From positions 1 to 64,000 of the forward strand of contig NZ_AGAF01000080.1 of NCBI RefSeq assembly GCF_000224515.1: a stretch of 64,000 nucleotides of DNA, in the 5' to 3' direction. Made by a program: the position numbers and the translations under genes. Shown here piece by piece: positions 42,876 to 51,552 of this stretch. The stretch's first letter is position 1; the number at the start of each line of letters is the position of its first letter. The stretch comes from Desulfosporosinus sp. OT. Lineage in GTDB: Bacteria > Bacillota > Desulfitobacteriia > Desulfitobacteriales > Desulfitobacteriaceae. Below the pieces are notes generated by a model that saw only the letters and a list, made by a program, of their open reading frames with translations, searched no databases and was not told the origin of the DNA.

Positions 42876-43277
42876 TCATGGCGTTGTATCAGTAATGGTA
42901 CCGTCATCTGCACATGTAGCTTCCATTTCGTTTTTAGTATACACAAAAGCACCATCAACAAAAGCAGAATCATCAGGATCAATAGTTCCAGCAAATTTTG
43001 TTGTATCATCCCCTACTGTGAAAGGACCGGAAGTACCACTCACATACTTAATCTTCGGCCAATCTCCATTTTTTGCATAATAGGTTTCTGCTATTGTCCT
43101 AATAGATTTAGCTTCGGAAATCGCGACGCCCTTTCTAGCATCATCTGTGAATGAAAAATACCTAGGCAACATAACACCAGCCAGGATACCAATAATGGCG
43201 ATAACGACGATTAACTCTACAAGAGTAAAGCCCGTTTGCTTTCGTTTAAGCTTCTTCAAACGTTTTTTATGATCCAT
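42876..43277 (-). CDS. Major-pilin-like protein, copy 2 (locus 2)
   Basis: A 133-residue prepilin. A leader of sixteen residues ends KRKQTG before FTLVELIVVIAIIGILAGV (Glu5). The helix and first 70 residues are nearly identical to the neighbouring copy (43638-44057), including FSFTDDARKGVAISEAKS and ETYYA. The C-terminal domain differs in sequence. The ATG at 43277 has AAGGAG about ten bases upstream. One of the pair is probably the main filament subunit. Confidence 0.88.
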   Translation of the reverse strand: MDHKKRLKKLKRKQTGFTLVELIVVIAIIGILAGVMLPRYFSFTDDARKGVAISEAKSIRTIAETYYAKNGDWPKIKYVSGTSGPFTVGDDTTKFAGTIDPDDSAFVDGAFVYTKNEMEATCADDGTITDTTP

Positions 43278-43411
43278 TTCTTTTCTACTCCTTTCAATTA
43301 TATCTATAACCACAATGACTTTCATATTGAAATCCAAAACATTGGTCGACGACCCTTTTAGCGAGATGGTTTGGAGTATTACCTTTGACAATGCTAATGA
43401 CTTCTTTTTGA

Positions 43412-43441
43412 AGAATCGTATGGGGTAGCAATAACGATTCT
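43412..43441 (-). repeat. Partial copy of the pilin hairpin and following gene start
   Basis: AGAATCGT and ACGATTCT pair here, in the 360-base gap between the two pilin genes. Together with GACAATGCTAATGACTTC next to it, this region aligns with 42740-42801, which holds the intact hairpin and the start of the next prepilin. It is the fossil end of a duplicated unit. The rest of the gap (43442-43637) shows no gene. Confidence 0.65.
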
Positions 43442-43637
43442 TTAAAAATATCGATTTTTAGTTATGAGGATACACACCTCACTTTATAAGAAATGATGTT
43501 AGTGTTTATGATATGGGGGTCGTGGCTTTGATAGCATATACTGGCTTGTCTAGGGCTGAGGTTTTGTCTAATGAAAATGACTAAGTCAAGCATAAAAGTG
43601 TGAACAAAAGGACATACCCACATAAAGGGGGCTTGTG

Positions 43638-44057
43638 TTAGTTTACGACGCCACTAGCATCACAAGTTGCGCTTTGTTTATCTTTTTTATAGGTAAAAGA
43701 ACCATTGGTGATAGTTTTATCTGTAGCATCAATACCCGATATATCTCCAGTAAATCTCGGTGAATTGTCATACGTAGCACTAGCTGCTGCTGCCCCTCCA
43801 GTTTGAACTGTGAAATTACTTGTACCAGACACTATCGGCCAGTGACCAAAAGTAGCGTAATAGGTTTCAGCTATAGTCCTAATGGATTTAGCTTCGGATA
43901 TCGCCACTCCCTTTCTAGCATCATCTGTAAATGAAAAATACTTTGGTAACATAACCCCAGCCAAGATTCCAATAATGGCTATTACGACAATCAACTCTAC
44001 AAGAGTAAAGCCTTTTTGCCTTTGTTTAAACTTTTCTATACGTTGTCTTAGTTCCAT
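43638..44057 (-). CDS. Major-pilin-like protein, copy 1 (locus 2)
   Basis: A 139-residue prepilin. The leader ends KQRQKG before FTLVELIVVIAIIGILAGV with Glu5. The following helix matches the neighbouring copy almost completely, and the globular part (HWPIVSGTSNFTVQTGGAA) is Ala-, Thr- and Ser-rich. Directly after pilC, with AGGGAGG upstream of its ATG, it is the likeliest major pilin of locus 2. A C-terminal Cys near position 133 has a counterpart in the paralogue. Confidence 0.88.
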   Translation of the reverse strand: MELRQRIEKFKQRQKGFTLVELIVVIAIIGILAGVMLPKYFSFTDDARKGVAISEAKSIRTIAETYYATFGHWPIVSGTSNFTVQTGGAAAASATYDNSPRFTGDISGIDATDKTITNGSFTYKKDKQSATCDASGVVN

Positions 44058-44076
44058 TCTTTTTAACCTCCCTATA

Positions 44077-45279
44077 TTAATGAACCGACTGCATAATATT
44101 GACCATAGGTAACATCATTGCCATAACAACTGTGCCCACGACGACTGCCATGATCACGATCATGGCAGGTTCAAGCATCGCCGTCAGTTTGTCGATTGCT
44201 TCCTCCACCTCCTCATCGAAGAATCCAGCTGTTCGAGTGAGCATCTCATCCAATTGCCCCGTGGCTTCCCCTACTTCTATCATATGTATCAGCATCGGAG
44301 GGAAAACTCCCATTTTTTTAATGGAGCCTGAAATCCCCTTGCCCTCCATGACTTCATCTCGGCATTCAGTAAATCTATGGGCTACCACCCGATTCCCCAG
44401 TAAATCACTCATAATCTCAAAAGAACGGATAATCGGAATGCCGCTTTTGAGTAAAATCCCCATACTTCGAGCAAATCGTGCGGTAATGACCTTTACAATA
44501 GTTACTTTGACAATGGGAATCTTTAATTTTAGAGCATCAAGCCAAAGTCTAAACTCGTCGTTTTTAGACAAAATATTACCAGCAACACCTCCAATAATAA
44601 CTATGCCAAATATAAACTCCATATTCTTGACCATAAAACCGCTCATCCCCATGAGGATTTTAGTCAAGGCGGGAAGTTCGCCTCCCATGGATTGCAATAT
44701 GTTGGCAAATGTCGGCAAGACCTTAACCATTAACAAAGTGACTACACCGACCATGAGAACCAATAAAATAGTAGGATAGGTCATGGCGCTTTTGATTTTG
44801 CGGCGCAGCTTGTTCTCTTTTTCATAATACTCGGCCAAACTAATCATAATGGTATCCAAGGTTCCACTCGCTTCGCCCACTTCAACCATGTTTCGCATGA
44901 AGTCTGGAAAGACCTTCGGATGGGCTTGCAAAGTGCTAGAAAATAAGTTACCTCGTTGGAGTTGGTCATGAACATCTTCTAATGTCTCGCGAAACTTCTT
45001 CTTTTCCACCTGATCTCTCAATATGGCTAGGGCCTCGACAATCGGAATACCTGCGTTCAAGATAACTGAAAACTGACGACAGAAAAGAGAAATATCCTTC
45101 ATATCAACCCGGGTGAGCAATTCGCCAAAGCTATACTCTTTACCTTTAACTTGAGCATCAATTAAAAAATATCCTTGGTCTGTCAACATAGCCTTGAGAA
45201 CCTCAAGAGACTTAAATTCCTGAGTGCCCGAGAGTTCTTCACCGATTAAGTTTTTAGCTCTAAAGGTATAGATAGGCAT
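44077..45279 (-). CDS. pilC: Inner-membrane platform protein PilC (locus 2)
   Basis: A 400-residue GspF-family protein with two T2SF repeats (ISLFCRQFSVILNAGIPIVE at about 70-90 and RFARSMGILLKSGIPIIRSF at about 270-290) and three main hydrophobic helices. The C terminus ends in a long helix, MIVIMAVVVGTVVMAMMLP. It lies between pilB and the first pilin gene. The length equals that of the locus 1 PilC, but the sequence differs clearly, so the two are not a recent duplication. Confidence 0.93.
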   Translation of the reverse strand: MPIYTFRAKNLIGEELSGTQEFKSLEVLKAMLTDQGYFLIDAQVKGKEYSFGELLTRVDMKDISLFCRQFSVILNAGIPIVEALAILRDQVEKKKFRETLEDVHDQLQRGNLFSSTLQAHPKVFPDFMRNMVEVGEASGTLDTIMISLAEYYEKENKLRRKIKSAMTYPTILLVLMVGVVTLLMVKVLPTFANILQSMGGELPALTKILMGMSGFMVKNMEFIFGIVIIGGVAGNILSKNDEFRLWLDALKLKIPIVKVTIVKVITARFARSMGILLKSGIPIIRSFEIMSDLLGNRVVAHRFTECRDEVMEGKGISGSIKKMGVFPPMLIHMIEVGEATGQLDEMLTRTAGFFDEEVEEAIDKLTAMLEPAMIVIMAVVVGTVVMAMMLPMVNIMQSVH

Positions 45280-45333
45280 CGTTTTACTCTTACCACCTTC
45301 GCCGATACAGAGTGTTCTTGTGCTTATTATGAA

Positions 45334-47022
45334 TCAGTCTCTAGTATAGACTGTGCGTATCATTTCGTTGACGCTGGTTACTCCATTCAAAACAAGTTGT
45401 CTACAGTTTTCATAAAGCGGCACCATGCCGTCTTTGAGGGCTAACGTCCTTAATTCGTCCGCATTAGCACCTTTTTCTATAATGCTGCGCATTTTATTAT
45501 CTAAGTATAAAACCTCATGAATCGCGGTACGACCTTTATAGCCCGTATTATTGCAAGCAGGGCAACCTGTCGCTTTGTACAATTTATGAACGTGTGGATC
45601 TCGCAGAATCTTCTTTTCTCGTTCTTCAGCCAGATACCCTCGCTTACAGGAGGGACAAAGTTTGCGCAGAAGTCTTTGGCTAATGATTCCGATGATAGCT
45701 TCTGCTACTAAGTAAGGAGCAACCCCCATGTCGACTAAGCGCGTCAACGAGCTAGGTGCATCATTGGTGTGCAGAGTCGAAAAGACTACGTGACCAGTGA
45801 TGGCAGCTCGTACAGCGATATGAGCAGTTTCTTCATCCCGCATCTCTCCAATCATGATAATATCAGGGTCTTGTCTGAGAATACTTCTCAAGCTGGATGC
45901 AAAAGTTAGTCCGGCTTTGGTATTAACTTGAACTTGATTAATCCCTAACAAAGTATACTCTACCGGATCTTCAACCGTCACAATATTCTTATCAACTGTG
46001 TTTAGTTCCTTCAAGATCGTGTAAAGAGTTGTGGACTTTCCACTTCCCGTTGGTCCCGTTAATAAGATAATTCCATAAGGCAGACTTAGTATTCGATTAA
46101 GCAGAACATTCTCATGGCTGGTGAAGCCGAGCATGCTTCTATTTAATTGGAAGTTATTTCTATCCAGAATTCTGACGACAATTTTTTCCCCGTACACGGT
46201 AGGCAACGAGGAAACGCGAAAATCATAGCTTTGACCTCCAACCTCCATTTCATTTCTTCCATCTTGAGGGATTCTGTTTTCTGCAATATTCATTCCAGCC
46301 ATGATTTTGATCCGAGTGCACACGGATGAGTATAGACTCTTAGGTATAGCCATACTTGCCACTAAAACCCCATCAATTCTATATCGGACTTTCACTTCTT
46401 TTTCAAAAGGTTCAATATGTATGTCGCTGGCACCAGTGGTAATAGCCTGATTAAGAATTGAATTCGTAAGCCTTACAGCCGGAGCACTCTGGACTTCGTC
46501 AATAATTGCTTGATCGAATTTTCCATCTAATTCAATCTTGTATTCTTTTTTCAAATCTTCTAAGGCTTTATCCGTTGATTGTTTACTAAAATATAGCTCA
46601 ATGGCCTTTTCTATGGCTTCATAGCCAGCTATACACGGCTGAATTAGTTTATGTGTAATGAACGAAATATCATCAATGGCAAAGATGTTAAGCGGGTCAC
46701 TCATCGCCACCAGTAATTTGCCCTCTTTTTCAGCAAAAGGAATTAAATTATATTTCTTAGCAACTTCTTTAGGTATACTCCGAGCAACTTCAGGGTCAAT
46801 AAAGGCTTTCGCGATATCAAACCGTTCAAGAGAAAGCTGCACTGCTAGGGTATCCATGATTTCTTCTTCTGTTAAAATGTTGCGCTCAATAAGGATCTGT
46901 CCCATCCGTTTTCTGGACTTTCCTTGTTCAGCTAACACCTCATCAAGCTGCGCTTGCGTAATCATTCCTGCTCCCATCAGGAGCTCGCCCAGCCTCATTT
47001 TCTGCTTAGGTTGTTTTTCCAT
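45334..47022 (-). CDS. pilB: Pilus assembly ATPase PilB with MshEN-type N terminus (locus 2)
   Basis: A 562-residue extension ATPase. Residues 9-65 carry two 24-residue MshEN-type motifs; the first (RLGELLMGAGMITQAQLDEV followed by LAEQ) keeps the Arg, Leu, Gly and Gln positions that contact c-di-GMP in MshE (established for that family). Walker A GPTGSGKSTT is at about 323-332, Walker B is in DIIMIGEMRDEET, and a zinc module CPSC/CPAC follows. It heads the locus 2 transcript. The ribosome site GGGAG is very close to the ATG at 47022. Confidence 0.93.
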   Translation of the reverse strand: MEKQPKQKMRLGELLMGAGMITQAQLDEVLAEQGKSRKRMGQILIERNILTEEEIMDTLAVQLSLERFDIAKAFIDPEVARSIPKEVAKKYNLIPFAEKEGKLLVAMSDPLNIFAIDDISFITHKLIQPCIAGYEAIEKAIELYFSKQSTDKALEDLKKEYKIELDGKFDQAIIDEVQSAPAVRLTNSILNQAITTGASDIHIEPFEKEVKVRYRIDGVLVASMAIPKSLYSSVCTRIKIMAGMNIAENRIPQDGRNEMEVGGQSYDFRVSSLPTVYGEKIVVRILDRNNFQLNRSMLGFTSHENVLLNRILSLPYGIILLTGPTGSGKSTTLYTILKELNTVDKNIVTVEDPVEYTLLGINQVQVNTKAGLTFASSLRSILRQDPDIIMIGEMRDEETAHIAVRAAITGHVVFSTLHTNDAPSSLTRLVDMGVAPYLVAEAIIGIISQRLLRKLCPSCKRGYLAEEREKKILRDPHVHKLYKATGCPACNNTGYKGRTAIHEVLYLDNKMRSIIEKGANADELRTLALKDGMVPLYENCRQLVLNGVTSVNEMIRTVYTRD

Positions 47023-47579
47023 ACTCCCTTAATGACACCTTTCTTTTGCAAGCATATGATAAAAAACACCCAAAGAAACCAAAATATACTTAAATTTCTT
47101 TATATTACCAATTACCCAACTTCCTTATGCAATCAAAAACACTATTATAGAGCGGACAAAACACAAGCAAATCTCAATAACCTAAAACTACGGTATTAAC
47201 TGAGTCCAAAACTTTACTTTCACTTAACATAAATCTCATTTTCAACACAATATTTTTACAAAACATCGCCTTATGACCTATGGCCTATCTCTCAGGGACT
47301 TTAGGCTCTATTTAAACACATTTATCGTATCCGTTAATCTAAAAATAGTCAATAGAATATATGATTCTTGATCTTTTTCTTCATACTGTATATTTTATAC
47401 TTCAGCTCAGACTATATCCTGACAAAAAAAGAAAAGCGACTTTGTAAGCCCCTTTTCAAAGGAAATCATGTTCAATTTTATCAGTCTAATTCGTTGTGCA
47501 TCTTTTTGAAGAGAAAAGATCAAACTCTACTACTCTTTTATGAGTTATTAGATTTTAAGAGTGTACTTCCAGTTGAAGT
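47023..47579. other. Promoter-bearing gap upstream of pilus locus 2
   Basis: No gene is seen. On the minus strand a TATAAT box at 47144-47149 with TTTGCT 16 bases upstream is a candidate sigma-A promoter for the pilB transcript, giving a leader of about 115 bases. I see no c-di-GMP riboswitch. The part beyond 47400 is the 3' flank of the small genes that follow. Confidence 0.45.
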
Positions 47580-47849
47580 TCAATGTTCACTACATGGTAA
47601 AAATTCTATCTCCAATGGCATATTCTCTACGGCTGTCTTCAACTCCGGCCAACAATCCTTGGTCGTTTGGAGCATTACTTCTCCTAACTCTTTGTTCGTT
47701 GTCGTTACTATACCAAGATGCCCTAAACCCTCAACCAGTTTACATAACATTTGAATTTCCGAACGGTTTATGTGTGCTTTAATGATAAGGTCAGTATTGG
47801 TATGCTTAGAGTTCACTTGAGGGTCCTTATGTAGTTCAAGATTGTTCAT
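47580..47849 (-). CDS. Small DUF4911-like protein, copy A
   Basis: An 89-residue soluble protein. The core KLVEGLGHLGIVTTTNKELGEVMLQTT is shared with the next gene, and the end (ENMPLEIEFL) is also conserved. It resembles the DUF4911 family, which often accompanies U32 peptidase genes (recalled association, moderate certainty). The ATG at 47849 has AGGGAGAA upstream. Function unknown; the Asp/Glu-rich head has no recognisable motif. Confidence 0.7.
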   Translation of the reverse strand: MNNLELHKDPQVNSKHTNTDLIIKAHINRSEIQMLCKLVEGLGHLGIVTTTNKELGEVMLQTTKDCWPELKTAVENMPLEIEFLPCSEH

Positions 47850-47945
47850 CAGCTATTCTCCCTATATTAAAATTTTCAAAGCTTAAACAAATAGAATCAA
47901 ACAAAGTTCTTTCATTAAAAACAGATAATTAAGCAAATAAATTAG

Positions 47946-48185
47946 TCAAATGAACTCTATCTCAAACGGCATGTTTTCTATGGCTTTCTTTAGATCCGGC
48001 CAACATTGTTTCGTCGTTTGAATCATAACTTCTCCCAATGCTTTATTCGTAGTCGTTACAATGCCGAGATGGCCTAAACCTTCGACCAGCTTATCTAACA
48101 TCTGCATTTCTACTCGTTCTAAGCGCGCACTAACAATAACACCTGCTTCCGCAAACTCAGAACTTGCTTGCTCTAAGGGATTCAT
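47946..48185 (-). CDS. Small DUF4911-like protein, copy B
   Basis: A 79-residue paralogue of the neighbouring gene, with about two thirds of residues identical across the shared 60-residue core (MLDKLVEGLGHLGIVTTTNK ... ENMPFEIEFI). It lies 21 bases after the U32 gene, so it is probably cotranscribed with it. The ATG has AAGGGGA upstream. The tandem pair arose by local duplication; copy B has the tighter link to the U32 gene. Confidence 0.75.
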   Translation of the reverse strand: MNPLEQASSEFAEAGVIVSARLERVEMQMLDKLVEGLGHLGIVTTTNKALGEVMIQTTKQCWPDLKKAIENMPFEIEFI

Positions 48186-48206
48186 TTCATCGTCCCCTTA
48201 ATCAAC

Positions 48207-49466
48207 TTATTTTTTCTCTCTTTTCGCCCGTCGAAGAATACTATACTCTTGTATCTCTTTCGGTACGGTCATTCTGATCGTTTGTTGGGCATGGCGAGCC
48301 ACTTCTATCGGTGTCCCCTCAATATCCCACATTTCCTTAACCTCGAATGACCAGGAAACCTCATGCGGAGTCAAAACCTCTAAAATTTCTCCCAACTTAA
48401 AATGGTTCCTTTGTTCGATCCAGACCATACTTTCATCTGATGATATTGGGAGAGTTTCAATTTCTTCCTTACTTAAGGTCACCCCAACAAAATCATAATC
48501 TCGAACATAATGAGAAGACTCTAAGTTATGCGATTTAGCTCCCGGTTTACCAAACAGGAATCCTGCAGAGTAGTCCCGGTGACTCACTTTATCCATCTCT
48601 GCCAGCCACTCAGGGAGCTTAGCTTGAAAAACTTCTTCCCCTTCTTCCCACAACGTATCGATTGCCTCTCGATAAACCTTTACTGTACTGGCAACATATT
48701 GAACGCTCTTCATCCGACCTTCGATCTTAAAACTGTCAATATTGATCGGTTTTAACAAAGGCAGGTACGGCAAGAGACATAAATCATGAGAGTTAAAGAC
48801 ATAAGTCCCTCGTTCATCTTCCTCAATCGGAAAAACAACTCCTGGTCGTTTTTCTTCCACCAAGGCGTATCCCCAACGACAAGGCTGCGTACATTCCCCC
48901 CGGTTGGCATCCCTACCTGTCAAATAGTTACTCAGTAAACACCGGCCAGAATAAGACATACACATCGCTCCATGGATAAAGATCTCCAGACCTCCCTCGA
49001 CTTTAGCACGCATCTCCCTTAGTTCCTCAAGTGTCAACTCCCGAGCAAGCACGACCCGCTCGATTCCTTGCTTCAGCCAAAATCGTACAGAATACGAATT
49101 CGTGTTATTCGCTTGAGTGCTTAAATGCAGTGGTAGACGAGGAGCGACTTCCTGAGCCATCCCAATAATACCTGGATCAGAGACTATAGCACCATCCACG
49201 CCAAGTGCTTCTAGTTGTCTTAGATAATCTGGAAGCTCTTCAAAATCCGTTTCGTGAGCAAAGATATTAACAGTTACATAAATCTTCTTCCCCAACTCAT
49301 GCGTCCAGCGAACAGCCTTCTCCATTTCATCCAAGCCGAAATTCCCGGCATAAGCTCGCAACCCAAAAGCTTGACCACCCATATAAATCGCATCTGCACC
49401 ATAAGCCAGCGCATACGTTAACTTTTCCCAGTCTCCCGCAGGAGCCAACAACTCAGGTTTTCTCAT
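48207..49466 (-). CDS. U32 family peptidase-like protein (tRNA hydroxylation type)
   Basis: A 419-residue member of the U32 group with the signature EIFIHGAMCMSYSGRCLLSN, then DANRGECTQPCRW, whose cysteines fit the iron-sulfur-type site proposed for this family. The N terminus is KPELLAPAGDWEKL, as in YhbU/YegQ-type proteins. Members such as TrhP/YrrO install 5-hydroxyuridine at the tRNA wobble base (established for relatives), so that is the favoured role over proteolysis. The ATG at 49466 has AGGGGAA upstream. It is separated from mltG by the plus-strand trpB insertion. Confidence 0.88.
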   Translation of the reverse strand: MRKPELLAPAGDWEKLTYALAYGADAIYMGGQAFGLRAYAGNFGLDEMEKAVRWTHELGKKIYVTVNIFAHETDFEELPDYLRQLEALGVDGAIVSDPGIIGMAQEVAPRLPLHLSTQANNTNSYSVRFWLKQGIERVVLARELTLEELREMRAKVEGGLEIFIHGAMCMSYSGRCLLSNYLTGRDANRGECTQPCRWGYALVEEKRPGVVFPIEEDERGTYVFNSHDLCLLPYLPLLKPINIDSFKIEGRMKSVQYVASTVKVYREAIDTLWEEGEEVFQAKLPEWLAEMDKVSHRDYSAGFLFGKPGAKSHNLESSHYVRDYDFVGVTLSKEEIETLPISSDESMVWIEQRNHFKLGEILEVLTPHEVSWSFEVKEMWDIEGTPIEVARHAQQTIRMTVPKEIQEYSILRRAKREKK

Positions 49467-49600
49467 GAAAATTCCCCTAACGTTTACTCTAAGCCCATCC
49501 AATTAAGCTTATCTATATAGTTTACCATAAACAAAGGAATATTAATAAGTTGTTTATGACTCTTAAATTTTTAAGTCAAAATTATAATTAAAGCTTTGGC

Positions 49601-49688
49601 TTTGCTAAATGAATCCCATCACAGGAGTCGCGTCTAGTGCGCAGCGACGGAGTTTCGGGTGAACGTGCAAAAGCATCTCGCTCCAACG
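49601..49688 (+). repeat. Dispersed repeat, left copy flanking trpB
   Basis: Two blocks, TGAATCCCATCACAGGAGTCG (written as its 5' part TGAATCCC and GGAGTCGCGTC) and GTGCGCAGCGACGGAGTTTC followed by GGGTGAACGTGCA, reappear in direct orientation at 51377-51548 beyond trpB. No coding frame. Confidence 0.75.
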
Positions 49689-49714
49689 ACCCGTAGTTTT
49701 TAACAAATTACCCC

Positions 49715-49743
49715 TTGACGTCCAGCCTCTGCCATATTACAAT
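49715..49743 (+). promoter_or_regulatory. Sigma-A promoter of trpB
   Basis: TTGACG (49715-49720), a 17-base spacer, and TACAAT (49738-49743) form a near-consensus promoter starting the T-box leader at about 49750. Confidence 0.75.
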
Positions 49744-49749
49744 ACAGAA

Positions 49750-50088
49750 AAATATTACAAGACAATGATGAGAAATAGTAAGTCTTTGCGGAATGTTTAA
49801 GCGAGTCAGAGAAGGTGAAAGTCTGATACACTTCCCGTAGATCGAATGGATCTCAGAGTCGTAATCCGAACGCTTTAGCGTCAGTAGGTGCTACCGGGGG
49901 TTTCCCGTTACAGAAACACGGATATCGAGAGGTCGACTCTCCGCATCTGCTTATAATTATGCATGAGAATACATCCTACTCCGTATCTAAGCTTGAGGTA
50001 TAAGAATCTACTATGTAGATCTGTACAAAAAAGGTGGCATAATGGAAATTAACTTTCCGTCCTTTCTAAGGGCGGAAAGTTTTTTTAT
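49750..50088 (+). promoter_or_regulatory. Tryptophan-specific T-box riboswitch of trpB
   Basis: The leader begins ATGATGAGAAATAGTAAG, with AGAGAAGGTGAAAGTCTG as the Stem I bulge region. The specifier position CGAATGGATC holds TGG, the Trp codon (49847-49849). The T-box sequence AAGGTGGCATAATGG lies at 50031-50045; its TGGC pairs with the GCCA end expected of uncharged tRNA-Trp. A terminator hairpin (CTTTCCGTCC ... GGGCGGAAAG, then a T run) follows at 50051-50088. Uncharged tRNA-Trp should therefore turn on trpB by antitermination. Confidence 0.9.
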
Positions 50089-50120
50089 TTTTAAAACTAT
50101 AAAAATGGAGGAATCTTATT

Positions 50121-51299
50121 ATGGAAAAAGGTTATTTTGGTGAATACGGCGGAAGTTTTGTCCCACCTCAATTACAAAATGCACTCGATCAATTGGATGA
50201 TGCCTTCGAAAAGTATAAGGATGATCCTGCTTTCAATGACGAACTTGACTATTATCTTCGCCAATATGTTGGGCGCCCAAACCCTCTCTACTATGCAGAA
50301 AAACTTTCTAAACAATTAGGGGGCGCAAAGATCTACCTTAAGCGCGAAGATCTAAATCATACTGGCGCTCATAAGATCAACAATGTCCTAGGGCAAACCC
50401 TACTTGCCAAGCGTATGGGAGTCAAACGAGTAATCGCCGAAACTGGAGCCGGTCAACACGGCGTAGCTACAGCAACGGCCTGTGCACTCTTTGACATGGA
50501 ATGTGTTATTTATATGGGAGAAGAAGATACTAGACGCCAATCCCTAAATGTCTTCCGCATGGAACTGTTAGGAGCTAAAGTAATCTCCGTCACATCCGGA
50601 ACACGCACGCTTAAAGATGCCGTGGATGCAGCCCTTGGAGACTTCGCCACCAACTTCGAAAACACATTTTATATGCTGGGTTCTGCTGTTGGTCCTCATC
50701 CCTTCCCAACACTGGTCAAACACTTCCAGGCAATCATCTCTCGAGAAGCACGCCAACAAATACTGGAAGCTGAAGGTAAACTCCCTGATGTAGTCATGGC
50801 CTGCGTCGGCGGCGGAAGCAATGCGATCGGCATGTTTGCTAACTTCATTCCTGACTCGAGTGTCAAACTTATAGGAGTCGAACCAGCGGGTTTAGGTTTA
50901 GAAACAGGAAAGCATGCCGCTCCCCTCACTGCCGGCGCACCTGGAATCGTACACGGTTTCAAATGTTACGTCATGGCGGATGAAAAAGGTGAGCCTCTCG
51001 CCACTCATTCTATTTCAGCAGGCTTAGACTATCCCGGTGTTGGACCCGAACACAGCTACCTGAAAGACATCGGTCGTGCCGAATATGTAAGTGTAACCGA
51101 TGAAGAATCCCTTGCAGCATTCCACAGGCTCTCTAAATGCGAAGGCATCATCCCAGCACTGGAAAGCGCCCACGCTGTCGCCTATGCGCTTAAACTTGCT
51201 CCTAGTATGACCTCAGACCAAATCATCATCATCAATCTTTCCGGCCGCGGGGACAAAGACGTTCAACAAATTCAAGAGATGTCTAAACAACCCCAATAA
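50121..51299 (+). CDS. trpB: Tryptophan synthase beta subunit
   Basis: A 392-residue PLP enzyme joining indole and serine. HTGAHKINN contains the PLP-binding Lys, [14 protein letters not shown] holds the catalytic Glu and the COMM-type loop, GGGSNAIG binds the phosphate, and NLSGRGDKD closes the C terminus. It is the TrpB1 type that normally pairs with TrpA, but no trpA or other trp gene is nearby. The ATG at 50121 has GGAGG upstream. It lies alone on the plus strand, controlled by its own T-box and flanked by direct repeats, which suggests a moved cassette or indole salvage. Confidence 0.95.
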   Translation: MEKGYFGEYGGSFVPPQLQNALDQLDDAFEKYKDDPAFNDELDYYLRQYVGRPNPLYYAEKLSKQLGGAKIYLKREDLNHTGAHKINNVLGQTLLAKRMGVKRVIAETGAGQHGVATATACALFDMECVIYMGEEDTRRQSLNVFRMELLGAKVISVTSGTRTLKDAVDAALGDFATNFENTFYMLGSAVGPHPFPTLVKHFQAIISREARQQILEAEGKLPDVVMACVGGGSNAIGMFANFIPDSSVKLIGVEPAGLGLETGKHAAPLTAGAPGIVHGFKCYVMADEKGEPLATHSISAGLDYPGVGPEHSYLKDIGRAEYVSVTDEESLAAFHRLSKCEGIIPALESAHAVAYALKLAPSMTSDQIIIINLSGRGDKDVQQIQEMSKQPQ

Positions 51300-51376
51300 T
51301 GGTCCTTATTCCTGCAATGCAAATCCATCTCCAAAGACCCCATACCTAGCCTCTATTCAACAAAGCAGAGATGGAT

Positions 51377-51548
51377 TTTGCAAAGTGAATCCCGTTAAAC
51401 GGAGTCGCGTCGAGCGCACGCCGACGTTAAAGCCTGAAAAAGTTAGCGGTTGACATGCAGAAAGCACAAGGGTTTAGCTTTTTCGCTTTAATGTCCAGTG
51501 CGCAGCGGCGGAGTTTCGGGTGAACGTGCAGAACCATCTTGCTCCCAC
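51377..51548 (+). repeat. Dispersed repeat, right copy flanking trpB
   Basis: It contains the same two blocks as the left copy (49601-49688), separated here by about 80 extra bases holding a second partial copy (GCGCACGCCGACG). It ends four bases before the mltG stop codon. Direct orientation with the left copy. Confidence 0.75.
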
Positions 51549-51552
51549 ACCC

